DNA of 14,200 bases. Origin: an uncultured Bacillota bacterium. Lineage in GTDB: Bacteria; Bacillota; Clostridia; Peptostreptococcales; Anaerovoracaceae. The position numbers were made by a program, and so were the translations under genes. The notes beneath the pieces are model-generated. The model was not told the DNA's origin. It was given only the letters and a program-made list of their open reading frames with translations, and searched no databases. The stretch is taken from assembly GCA_902465215.1 (NCBI GenBank), contig CABQMM010000006.1, positions 1 through 14,200 on the forward strand, given 5' to 3'. Shown one piece after another: positions 1 through 6,913 of the stretch (within the stretch, counting starts at the first letter, position 1; each line of letters starts with the position of its first letter).

Positions 1-99
1 TAAAAATGCATAATCTCTAGCAAAATATCCATGTAAAACAAAAAAAGAAGCAGCGATTTCAAGGCTTTTGGGTTTTGAAGGGAAAAACAGGAATTTACT

Positions 100-115
100 T
101 GGCACGATACTTGCT
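100..115 (+). promoter_or_regulatory. Sigma-54 (RpoN) -24/-12 promoter
   Basis: The sequence TGGCACGATACTTGCT matches the sigma-54 consensus TGGCACG-N4-TTGCW at every defined position. The -24 GG is at 101-102 and the -12 GC at 113-114, which predicts a transcript start near 126. It lies 54 bases before the ureohydrolase start with no gene between, so it should drive the operon running to the terminator at 4799-4834. Sigma-54 promoters need an ATP-dependent enhancer-binding protein; none is encoded in the window. The A/T-rich 1-95 could hold its upstream site, but I see no convincing long dyad there. Confidence 0.88.
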
Positions 116-168
116 CTATATACAAGCAAAAGATGCATCAAAATTTATTTCCGGGAGGGACAAAAATC

Positions 169-1065
169 ATGGAAAAATTAAAATATGGACTTTTAGGGTT
201 AAATTATGACACAGAGGCCGGAAGAGGATGGCCTGGCGCAAGATACGCTCCCGACAGCATAAGAAGAGCGATGTCGGGAATTATGAACCGAATGGAGGAC
301 GGATTCCTTTTCGATGTAAACAACAACAGACTTGTTGACTACAATAAAATTGACTTTAAGGATTTCGGAAATTGTGATAATATTGTTCATTATGAACACT
401 ATCAAGGCCTGAAGGACATGGCGGAAGAAATTAAAAAAGTTATGGCAGAAGGCTACAAGCCGATTTTGCTGGGCGGCGACCATTCCGTAACGAACGCGGG
501 ATTTATGGCGCTGCATGATGTGGCAGACGGAAGAATCGGCATCATCGACTTCGACGCACATCTGGACATCAAGGTGGATTCCCCGGTACAGGGAAGATTC
601 TCCGGTTCCAGTGAAATCAGAAGAGCGACGGAAATGGAAAAATACGATGCGCACAACATCGTTGAAATCGGTCCGAGAGGCTACAACTATCCGGAACACT
701 ACCACTTCATCAAGGACAGCGGTCTTACAATTTTCACTGCAAGAGATGTATATAAGCTCGGAGTGGAAGAAATCGCAAAGCGTACGATTGAGACAGTAAG
801 AAAGAATACAGACTATGTTTATATGACAGTTGACATTGATGCTTTGGATATGGCATATGCACTCGGCTCCGGCGGACAGGAACCGGCAGGCTTGAACCAC
901 TTCCAGCTGTCTGACTTAATCAAGGCATTCGCGCCTTATGTCGATGTAGTTGACTTCGTAGAAGTAAATCCGATGACAGACCACAAAGAACTGACCAGCC
1001 ATGTATGCGCAAATCTCGTTTTGGACTACATCGCAGCCGCTTATTACGAAAAGTTCGAAAAATAA
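169..1065 (+). CDS. Ureohydrolase (arginase/agmatinase) family enzyme, substrate unknown
   Basis: A 298-residue cytoplasmic enzyme of the arginase/agmatinase/formiminoglutamase superfamily, which uses two Mn ions to hydrolyse guanidino or amidino groups. All expected metal-ligand motifs are present: GGDHS (His105), DAHLD (Asp129, His131, Asp133) and VDIDALD (Asp222, Asp224), plus VEVNP near the C-terminus. GARYAPDSIRR near residue 23 is the usual N-terminal motif. The loop after the last ligands reads ALGSGGQEPAGL instead of the common PGTGTPEPGGL, so substrate choice may differ from agmatinase. I chose ATG 169 over the in-frame ATG 133 because GGGAGG at 153-158 is correctly spaced and 133 lies almost on the predicted transcript start. 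It is the first gene of the operon with TRAP transporter genes. Candidate substrates are guanidino acids, formimino amino acids or agmatine. Confidence 0.85.
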   Translation: MEKLKYGLLGLNYDTEAGRGWPGARYAPDSIRRAMSGIMNRMEDGFLFDVNNNRLVDYNKIDFKDFGNCDNIVHYEHYQGLKDMAEEIKKVMAEGYKPILLGGDHSVTNAGFMALHDVADGRIGIIDFDAHLDIKVDSPVQGRFSGSSEIRRATEMEKYDAHNIVEIGPRGYNYPEHYHFIKDSGLTIFTARDVYKLGVEEIAKRTIETVRKNTDYVYMTVDIDALDMAYALGSGGQEPAGLNHFQLSDLIKAFAPYVDVVDFVEVNPMTDHKELTSHVCANLVLDYIAAAYYEKFEK

Positions 1066-1115
1066 AAAATAAAAGGCTCACATAAAGAGAACATAAAAAG
1101 AAAGTAGGTTTACAG

Positions 1116-1658
1116 ATGAAGACTGTATTAAAGATTAACAATTTCATAGTTAAGGCAGAGCAGGTCATCATCGCAGCCGGAATATTGATTATTTCACTTG
1201 TTTTGATTGGAAATGTACTCGGAAGACTATTCTTCAGCAAAGGCATCTATGCAACCGAGGAAATCGGACAATACTGCATTTACGCAATCACCTTCATCGG
1301 TCTGAGCTATGCGGTAACGACAGGAAAACATATCAATATGCTCGGGCTGTTCGATATGGCACCGAAAAAATTCCGGAAAATTGACGCATTTATCATTTCA
1401 GGAGTGACGGCAGCTACCATGGGCGTACTTACGGGAATATCCTTTAAATATGTCTCCACGCTGAAACTCATAGGCAAAGTATCCATCAACCTGCAGGTGC
1501 CGACCTATCTGGTGGTTGCGGTAATTTCCTTCGGATTCCTGTTTGCAACGCTGCAGTATATTCTGATATTTATTAAAAATCTGCAAAGCGACGAAATTTA
1601 TTTAGGGCTCGAAAATCCATATGTGCCTGATTTCAGAAGGGAGGAAAAGAAAAAATGA
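1116..1658 (+). CDS. dctQ: TRAP transporter small permease (DctQ-type)
   Basis: A 180-residue inner-membrane protein with four hydrophobic segments at roughly residues 17-36, 47-66, 90-110 and 128-151, the size and topology of the DctQ subunit. The second segment carries the family pattern EEIGQY...FIGLSYAV...GKHI, where DctQ proteins have an EE pair, a glycine-rich helix and a His-containing loop. DctQ scaffolds the large permease in Na+-dependent TRAP carriers. The gene starts 50 bases after the ureohydrolase, has only a modest Shine-Dalgarno (AAGTAGG near 1102), and overlaps the next gene by 4 bp. The symbol names the family only, not a dicarboxylate substrate. Confidence 0.87.
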   Translation: MKTVLKINNFIVKAEQVIIAAGILIISLVLIGNVLGRLFFSKGIYATEEIGQYCIYAITFIGLSYAVTTGKHINMLGLFDMAPKKFRKIDAFIISGVTAATMGVLTGISFKYVSTLKLIGKVSINLQVPTYLVVAVISFGFLFATLQYILIFIKNLQSDEIYLGLENPYVPDFRREEKKK

Positions 1659-2926
1659 TTGTAGTATTGGTTGGAATCATGTTTGCTTGTCTCCTTTTGG
1701 GATTTCCGATGTTTATGTGCATGATTCTGAGTTCGACAGTTGTTATCTTCGCATATCTTGATAGTATGCAGTCGACGACCATCATTCAGCAGCTCATGTC
1801 GGGCGTAGATTCCTTCGCTCTTCTGGCAATTCCGCTTTTCATCTTTGCGGCGGACATCATGAGCGCAGGACATACGGCAAGAAGACTGATTGAATTCGTA
1901 AAGGCCTTCATCGGCCATATTTATGGAGGATTAGGCGTAACGATGGCAGGAACCTGTACGCTGTTCGGCGCAATTTCAGGCTCCACGCAGGCAACGGTAG
2001 TAGCAATCGGCAAAACCATGCGTCCGATGATGCTGGAATCCGGCTACAAAGAATCCAATGTTGACGGACTGATTATCTCGTCAGCCAACATTGCGGCTTT
2101 AATCCCGCCAAGCGTAACGATGATTATGTACAGCGTAGTAACGGGCGCTTCCGTCGGTGAAATGTTCATCGCAGGCATCGCTCCGGGCATACTGCTCTTC
2201 ATAGTATTTTCGATTTATCAATATTTGAGCGCGAGAAAGAACAAGCTTCCACGCTCCGAAAAGACAACCTGGGCGCAAAAAGGACAGGCAACGCTCCGTG
2301 CACTGCTTCCGCTGGGCTTTCCGGTTATCATTGTAGGAAGCATTTACACAGGAAAGGCAAGTCCGACAGAGGCTGCGGCAATCTCCGTATTATATGCGGC
2401 TTTGCTGGAAATGGTTGTTTACCGCACGGTAAAGATTAAGGATCTGGGGAAAATCGCTTTATCTACAGGCGCAGTTACGGCGACACTGTTCATCCTGCTC
2501 GCAAGCGGACAGATTTTCTCGCTCGTGCTTACATATGCGAATGTACCGCAGATGATTGCGACAGGTGTTTTGGGCGCAAATCCATCCATGACGACAATCC
2601 TGATTTGGGTAACGGTTTTCTTCTTCATCGCAGGAATGTTCGTAGACCCGCTGATTGCAGTCGTTGTAGTAACGCCGATTTTCTACGGCCCGGCGATGGC
2701 GGCCGGAATCGACCCGATCTGGCTCGGAATCATCATTACGATTCAGTGCATACTCGGAGCAATCTCACCGCCGTTTGGATGCAACATCTTTACAGCCTGC
2801 GCTGCATTTGATGTTCCATATATGAGGGTAGTAAAGGGGCTGCCGGTATACATGCTCATTATGATAGCATTATCGGTAATACTGATTTTCTTCCCACAAA
2901 TTATCACATTCTATCGGTTATTTTAA
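1655..2926 (+). CDS. dctM: TRAP transporter large permease (DctM-type)
   Basis: A 423-residue polytopic membrane protein, the normal length for DctM, which forms the ion-coupled translocation path. Family signatures are visible in order: SGSTQATVVAIG (about residues 108-119), IPPSVTMIMYS (about 150-160), GKASPTEAAAISVLYA in mid-protein, and AISPPFGCNIF near residue 370. ATG 1655 overlaps the stop of the small permease as ATGA. The Shine-Dalgarno GGGAGG sits inside the upstream gene near 1639, so the two subunits are probably translationally coupled. It is followed by the solute-binding gene after 36 bases. No truncation or missing motif is seen. Confidence 0.92.
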   Translation: MIVVLVGIMFACLLLGFPMFMCMILSSTVVIFAYLDSMQSTTIIQQLMSGVDSFALLAIPLFIFAADIMSAGHTARRLIEFVKAFIGHIYGGLGVTMAGTCTLFGAISGSTQATVVAIGKTMRPMMLESGYKESNVDGLIISSANIAALIPPSVTMIMYSVVTGASVGEMFIAGIAPGILLFIVFSIYQYLSARKNKLPRSEKTTWAQKGQATLRALLPLGFPVIIVGSIYTGKASPTEAAAISVLYAALLEMVVYRTVKIKDLGKIALSTGAVTATLFILLASGQIFSLVLTYANVPQMIATGVLGANPSMTTILIWVTVFFFIAGMFVDPLIAVVVVTPIFYGPAMAAGIDPIWLGIIITIQCILGAISPPFGCNIFTACAAFDVPYMRVVKGLPVYMLIMIALSVILIFFPQIITFYRLF

Positions 2927-2962
2927 TGTAGAGTCTATAGGACTAGGAGAAAGGATGAAGAC

Positions 2963-4012
2963 ATGAAAAAGAAATTATTATTACTTGCAGTATCGTTAAT
3001 CGCTGTAATGCTTGTTTTCGCAGGATGCGGAGGCAATGACGACTCCAATACAGAGGGACAGACCGAAGTATGGAAACTGGCGCACCAGGAATCCACAGGA
3101 ACTGTATTCGACAACTATGCTCACCACTTCGCGGATTTAGTTTCCGAAAAGTCAAACGGTCGCATCACAGTTGAGGTTTACCCGGTAGGGCAGCTTGGAG
3201 ACACAGGGACACAGGTTGAAATGCTGATGAACGGCGGCGTTCAGTTCGGGATTTTAGCAGCGGGAGATGTCGGCGATATGTTCCCCGCGACTCAGGCATT
3301 ATCCTTGAACTTTGTATTTTCCGATGATGACGATGTAAACAGCGCGGTTCTCACGCAGGGAGAAGCAACAAAATATTTAAATAATTTGTTCTTAGACAAG
3401 AATATTACAACTTATGACTGGCTCAGCCTCGGCAACATGCAGTGGACAAGCAACAAGCCGCTGCATACCCTGAAGGACTTCAAAGGTTTCAAGATGAGAA
3501 TCATGGCATCCCCGATCATCGCCGCGAACTATGAAGCACTCGGCGCAAGCCCTACACCAATGGCATTTACAGAGACTTATTCCGGTCTTCAGCTTAAGAC
3601 GGTAGAAGGAACCGAACAGCCTCTGAACGCGATTCAGGAAATGAAGTTCTATGAAGTTCAGGATTATATTACAATGTCCAATCATGCGCAGATGGCATCC
3701 TTCATGGCTATGAACTCGGATTTCTACAACGGACTTTCCGACGAGGACAAAGCTCTTCTGGATGAAATCAAGCCGGAAATGGAAATCTTCGCAAAGGAAA
3801 ATCTTCAGCAGATGCTGACAGAAAAGTTCGACGCTATTAAGGAAGCAAAACCGGGAATCAAGGTTGAAGAACTGACAGAAGAAGAAAGACAGGCATTCAT
3901 TGACGCGAGCCTTCCTGTAAGAGACCGCATCGAAGAATTCGGCGGCAAGGAAGCAAAAGAAGTTTTAGACCTCCTGCTTGCAGATGTTGAAAAATACGAA
4001 AAAGAAAGGTAA
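2963..4012 (+). CDS. dctP: TRAP transporter solute-binding lipoprotein (DctP-type)
   Basis: A 349-residue extracytoplasmic binding protein. It begins with a lipoprotein signal peptide, and the lipobox VFAGC places the lipidated Cys at residue 22, as expected in a Gram-positive cell. The DctP fold shows in KLAHQ...VFDNYAHHFADLV at residues 38-60, GRITVEVYPVGQLGD at 66-80 and GFKMRIMAS around 175-183. Arg179 is the conserved residue that normally salt-bridges a substrate carboxylate. TVEGTEQPLNAI (213-224) corresponds to the usual VDGQENP loop. Retention of the Arg implies a carboxylate-bearing ligand, which fits a guanidino or amidino acid better than free agmatine. The Shine-Dalgarno is AGGAG/AAAGG at 2945-2954. 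It follows dctM and ends 5 bases before the LUD gene. Confidence 0.92.
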   Translation: MKKKLLLLAVSLIAVMLVFAGCGGNDDSNTEGQTEVWKLAHQESTGTVFDNYAHHFADLVSEKSNGRITVEVYPVGQLGDTGTQVEMLMNGGVQFGILAAGDVGDMFPATQALSLNFVFSDDDDVNSAVLTQGEATKYLNNLFLDKNITTYDWLSLGNMQWTSNKPLHTLKDFKGFKMRIMASPIIAANYEALGASPTPMAFTETYSGLQLKTVEGTEQPLNAIQEMKFYEVQDYITMSNHAQMASFMAMNSDFYNGLSDEDKALLDEIKPEMEIFAKENLQQMLTEKFDAIKEAKPGIKVEELTEEERQAFIDASLPVRDRIEEFGGKEAKEVLDLLLADVEKYEKER

Positions 4013-4017
4013 AGAAC

Positions 4018-4758
4018 ATGCGCAGACTCAGACAGAATGTGGATGTGCCACTTAGTGCGGTAACACATGATATCAATCAGATTAAAAAAGAATATTCATT
4101 TTATAAGGGAAGCGCTATTGTAAAAGCATTGAAGAAAAATTTTTTTGATGCATACTATGTGGAAAACAAGAGTGAAGCAGCAAAGTTGTTACATCAGCTG
4201 ATTCCGGATAACAGCGTTATTGGAGTCGGCGATTCCCATTCCTTCTACGAACTCAATATGGAAAGCGAGTTGAAAACAAGAGGGTGCAAGCTGATTCCCA
4301 ATGTTGCGGCGTTAAACCTGCATAGCTACAACAGCGATGAGTATGGATATGTAAAGGCACCGACCAGAGAGCAGGCGAGAGATATTTTAGCAGACTATTT
4401 GACCAGTGATGTATTTGTTTTAAGTGCCAATGCGATTACGATGGAAGGCGAAATCATAAATGTAGATGGTGTCGGCAACAGAATCGCAGGCAGTTTATAC
4501 GGTGCGGATCGAATTATTATGGTTGTTGGCATCAATAAAATCGTAAGAGATGAAGAAAGCGGCCGTAAGCGTATTGCTGATATCGCAGCACCCATGAATA
4601 AGGTTAAATATGGTGAGAAATGTCCGGGTCTTGTAGCAGGAAGATGTGTAAGCTGTAGAGGAGAGGATCGTTTTTGCAATATTACAACAATCATTCACAA
4701 AAAGCCGATAGAATCTGATTTCCATGTCATAATCGTTGGAGAAGAGCTGGGATTTTAA
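4018..4758 (+). CDS. LUD-domain (LutC/YkgG-like) protein with C-terminal Cys cluster
   Basis: A 246-residue protein of the LUD family (formerly DUF162), the group annotated in clostridia as 'lactate utilization protein'. Typical segments are VKALKKNFFDAYYVEN (35-50), SVIGVGDSHS (66-75), VLSANAITMEGEIINVDGVGNR (134-155) and GADRIIMVVGINKIV (162-176). Four cysteines at 202, 210, 213 and 220 (CX7CX2CX6C) could bind a metal or an Fe-S cluster; this is inference. No LutA or LutB partner is in the window, so a lactate role is not supported by context. ATG 4018 is preceded by AAAGG at 4005-4009, which lies at the dctP stop, suggesting coupling. It is the last gene before the terminator. Its role with the ureohydrolase and TRAP genes is unknown; handling the oxidisable product of the imported compound is one possibility. 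Confidence 0.83.
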   Translation: MRRLRQNVDVPLSAVTHDINQIKKEYSFYKGSAIVKALKKNFFDAYYVENKSEAAKLLHQLIPDNSVIGVGDSHSFYELNMESELKTRGCKLIPNVAALNLHSYNSDEYGYVKAPTREQARDILADYLTSDVFVLSANAITMEGEIINVDGVGNRIAGSLYGADRIIMVVGINKIVRDEESGRKRIADIAAPMNKVKYGEKCPGLVAGRCVSCRGEDRFCNITTIIHKKPIESDFHVIIVGEELGF

Positions 4759-4798
4759 AATAAAGTATTTTTAAATACAGCTTCAAACCATCAACGGT

Positions 4799-4834
4799 AA
4801 AACCGCCCGATGCTTTACGCAGAGGGCGGTTTTT
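4799..4834 (+). terminator. Rho-independent terminator closing the TRAP operon
   Basis: ACCGCCC (4802-4808) pairs perfectly with GGGCGGT (4824-4830). The stem is extended by A/T pairs, has a loop of about 15 bases, and is followed by a T run to 4834. It lies 41 bases after the LUD stop codon and is the strongest intrinsic terminator in the window. Confidence 0.93.
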
Positions 4835-4892
4835 GGCAAGTGCAGCGAGCATGAGCTTCTTCACAGCGAAAGTTCACAAATGGATCAGCCTG

Positions 4893-4912
4893 CGCCTTGA
4901 AAAAGCAAGGCG
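4893..4912. promoter_or_regulatory. Inverted repeat over the MFS promoter -35
   Basis: CGCCTTG (4893-4899) and CAAGGCG (4906-4912) form a perfect 7-bp dyad with a 6-base spacer. It covers the -35 hexamer of the promoter at 4897-4925 and has no T run after it, so an operator is a better reading than a terminator. No regulator is identified. Confidence 0.45.
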
Positions 4913-4925
4913 TTTATGCTATATT
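4897..4925 (+). promoter_or_regulatory. SigA-type promoter for the MFS gene
   Basis: TTGAAA (4897-4902), an exact 17-base spacer, then TATATT (4920-4925). The predicted transcript start is near 4932, giving a leader of about 30 bases with AGGAGA at 4945-4950 before ATG 4964. This rules against the upstream in-frame ATG at 4916. Confidence 0.68.
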
Positions 4926-4963
4926 TGAATAACAGAAAATCGACAGGAGATACAGAAATTTCA

Positions 4964-6226
4964 ATGAAAAGAAGCAGCAGAATTTTGAATGCGGGCTATG
5001 CGAACATCTTCGCAGCCTATTGGATGTTTTACGGAGTGGCAAATGCCTTTGCGTCGGCGTATTTATTGCCGAAAGGGTACACAAATGCCGAAATCGGCAT
5101 CATTTTGGCAGTCGGAAGCGTACTTGCAGTATTTTTGCAGCCGATTATGGCCGACATCGCCGACCGCTCGAAGAAGCTGTCGCTGCTCAGTGTCACGCAG
5201 CTTAGCGCGGGGCTTTTGATTGTACTGGAGGCAACGCTGTTTGCGATGGCTCATAAATCACTTGCGCTTTGGGCCGTTTTCGTGATGATTATCGCATGGC
5301 TGACGGCGCTGCAGCCGCTGTTTAACTCGCTTGCTTTTCATTTGGAAGAAAGCGGTGTACATATTCATTTCGGCGTATGCCGCGGAATGGGCTCCTTAGG
5401 GTTTGCTCTTCTGACAGCGCTTCTGGGAACTTTCGTCGAGATGTGGGGAGCAAACATCCTCCCGGCGGTCGGTGAGCTGACGTTGGTGGGACTTTTGGTT
5501 ACGATTATTATTGTGAAGCGCGAGTTTGAACGCTGCGTAAAGGCTAAGGCACAGACACGGTCCGCGGGCGCCGGCGCCGATGCGTCTGGGGCTGCAGATG
5601 CAACGCTGCCTATGCCATCGGATTATGCGCAAGAGCAAGAGGAAATCAACCTCTGGAGATTTATACGTGACAACAAACTTTTTTTGATTTTAAATATCGG
5701 CGTCATCGGGCTGTACTTCAGCAATGCAGTTTTGAACAATTTCATGCTGCAGATTGTCAATGCAGTCGGCGGCACGAGTGAAGATATGGGCAGGGTACTT
5801 GCGGTTATGGCATTTATGGAAATGCCGGCGCTGTTTTTCTTTGACAAGGTAAAGGCACGCTTTTCCTGTCAAACACTGCTGAAAGTTGCGGCAGTCGGCT
5901 TCACCCTCCGCGTCGGATTGATTTACATGGCAAAATCCATGACTGTGATTTATCTGGCGCACATTTTCCAGACGCTCGGTTTTGCACTTTTCCTTCCGGC
6001 AATGGTCGTGTTCATCGGCGATGTTATGCGTCGCGGGGAAGCGGTTAAAGGACAGGCGTTTTTCACGGCGATGACGACTGTGGCCGCGATGATTTCATCG
6101 GTTTTGGGCGGCATTATGCTCGATGTGCGCGACGCAAACTTCATGCTGCTCGTATCCACGCTGGTGACTGCGGCGGGCGCACTGGTGATTATCATGGTTG
6201 TCGGAAAAATCAGAAAAAAAGCGTGA
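4964..6226 (+). CDS. MFS permease (MFS_1-like family)
   Basis: A 420-residue major facilitator superfamily transporter with two hydrophobic halves, about 12 membrane helices, joined by a polar linker rich in Ala, Gly and Ser (about residues 185-230). The loop between helices 2 and 3 has PIMADIADRSKK, a version of MFS motif A (GxxxDRxxRR). The overall pattern resembles the MFS_1-like/nucleoside-symporter-type permeases common in clostridia. The substrate cannot be read from the sequence. I start at ATG 4964 rather than 4916 because the promoter places the transcript start at about 4932 and AGGAGA (4945-4950) precedes 4964, though its spacing is slightly long. It stands alone between a terminator and a non-coding region, so it is probably monocistronic. 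Confidence 0.85.
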   Translation: MKRSSRILNAGYANIFAAYWMFYGVANAFASAYLLPKGYTNAEIGIILAVGSVLAVFLQPIMADIADRSKKLSLLSVTQLSAGLLIVLEATLFAMAHKSLALWAVFVMIIAWLTALQPLFNSLAFHLEESGVHIHFGVCRGMGSLGFALLTALLGTFVEMWGANILPAVGELTLVGLLVTIIIVKREFERCVKAKAQTRSAGAGADASGAADATLPMPSDYAQEQEEINLWRFIRDNKLFLILNIGVIGLYFSNAVLNNFMLQIVNAVGGTSEDMGRVLAVMAFMEMPALFFFDKVKARFSCQTLLKVAAVGFTLRVGLIYMAKSMTVIYLAHIFQTLGFALFLPAMVVFIGDVMRRGEAVKGQAFFTAMTTVAAMISSVLGGIMLDVRDANFMLLVSTLVTAAGALVIIMVVGKIRKKA

Positions 6227-6354
6227 CGAGCGGTTGAGGCGCGCCGGGCATGGTGCTTATGCGCTGTCTGTGTTCGGGTAGCGTGTGGTGCCGCTTCGCC
6301 GGAGGGTTGTGTGGCACCGGTGCGTGCTGCCGCTTCGCTGGGACTTAGGTGGCG

Positions 6355-6371
6355 CGTCGAAATTTGTTGAA
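6355..6371 (+). repeat. Degenerate 0A-box-like tandem repeat, copy A
   Basis: CGTCGAA (6355-6361) and TGTTGAA (6365-6371) are two heptamers offset by exactly 10 bp. Each has one difference from TGTCGAA. The copy follows a G/T-rich stretch and precedes A/T-rich DNA, the same setting as copies C and D. Confidence 0.5.
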
Positions 6372-6499
6372 AATGTATATTTACATACCAAATTCGGATT
6401 TTAGCGGTGTTGGCGTGTAAAAAATTCCAATTAAAGTAAAACGACATTTAAAGGAAGAAGATACATAGTGGAAACGTTATAAAACAGAAAGATGTAACT

Positions 6500-6513
6500 G
6501 TTGAAATTTCAAC
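6500..6513. repeat. Perfect 14-bp palindrome
   Basis: GTTGAAATTTCAAC is fully self-complementary and sits in non-coding DNA. It could be an operator-type protein site. It shares the GAAATTT core with the 0A-like repeat nearby, so it may be a mirrored derivative of it. No nearby promoter fixes its target. Confidence 0.4.
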
Positions 6514-6710
6514 GATTTGAAGGGTATGAGGTTTTTCGCTAAATGTAACTGATAGGGCAATGAAAATGAATGTGGAAAAACATGTAAAAAAAACACGCCA
6601 ACCATGTTGATTTTTGATTTAGGAGTGCAAATATACATTTTTCTAATAAATGTAAGAGCACTTTGCAAAAGCTCAATAAATGTAAGCGTGCTGTAAATCC
6701 ATATTTTCCT

Positions 6711-6756
6711 GAGCGGTGTCGAAATTTGTCGAAAATATGAACACGCCTCGCCGCTC
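6711..6756 (+). repeat. 0A-box-like tandem repeat, copy B, flanked by an inverted repeat
   Basis: Two exact TGTCGAA heptamers lie at 6717-6723 and 6727-6733, offset 10 bp. The copy is bracketed by GAGCGG (6711-6716) and CCGCTC (6751-6756), with GTGT/ACAC also able to pair inside, so the whole block could fold. It lies about 180 bases before pdaA. Confidence 0.6.
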
Positions 6757-6868
6757 CTTGCCTGCGGAATTTACAAGTGCACCCTCTTCTCGTCACTGAA
6801 GAACGCGCATAGATGCGTTACAACGGATAAACGACGCGGCGAATTCCCAAAAGAGCGTAATAGAAAAC

Positions 6869-6912
6869 AAGAACACCTCATAGATATAGAAATATATTGA
6901 AGAGGTGTTTTT
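6869..6912 (+). promoter_or_regulatory. Leader hairpin burying the pdaA ribosome binding site
   Basis: AACACCTC (6872-6879) pairs with GAGGTGTT (6902-6909), extendable by G-U and A-T pairs to 6869/6912. The loop contains a second stem, ATATA (6884-6888) with TATAT (6893-6897), capped by a GAAA tetraloop. The right arm contains the GAGG Shine-Dalgarno (6902-6905) of pdaA and is followed by T's up to ATG 6914. It could work as a translation-blocking hairpin or as a weak intrinsic terminator/attenuator. Confidence 0.6.
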
Positions 6913-6913
6913 T

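Larger units (their letters stand above)
6227..6904. other. Large intergenic region with repeats, no credible gene
   Basis: These 678 bases have a G/C- and G/T-rich part (about 6229-6360) and an A/T-rich part (6361-6700). The first holds TGCCGCTTCGCYGG twice (6289-6302 and 6328-6341). Next come two copies of the TCGAAATTTGTYGAAA repeat, a perfect palindrome at 6500-6513, ATGTAACTG twice (6492-6500, 6543-6551) and AATAAATGTAAG twice, 30 bp apart (6645-6656, 6675-6686). ORFs here are short, lack ribosome binding sites and resemble nothing I know. No terminator is obvious just after the MFS stop. Confidence 0.6.

Noticed and set aside
32..40. TGTAAAACA as an activator-binding site upstream of the sigma-54 promoter
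   Set aside because: Too short and A/T-rich to separate from background, and there is no second copy or longer dyad.
133..168. Upstream ATG of the ureohydrolase
   Set aside because: It is about 7 bases after the predicted sigma-54 start, has no ribosome site, and GGGAGG at 153-158 serves ATG 169.
199..900. 233-codon open frame on the minus strand
   Set aside because: It lies fully antisense to the ureohydrolase, whose motifs are clear, and its translation is Cys/His/Ser-rich with no domain or ribosome site.
4916..4963. Upstream ATG of the MFS gene
   Set aside because: It lies upstream of the predicted transcript start and inside the promoter between the -35 and -10 hexamers.
6312..6330. 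Second possible sigma-54 element (TGGCAC near 6312)
   Set aside because: The -12 TTGC is missing at the required distance.
6477..6796. Short minus-strand frames in the first intergenic region
   Set aside because: They are short, without ribosome sites, cross the repeat copies and show no recognisable domain.
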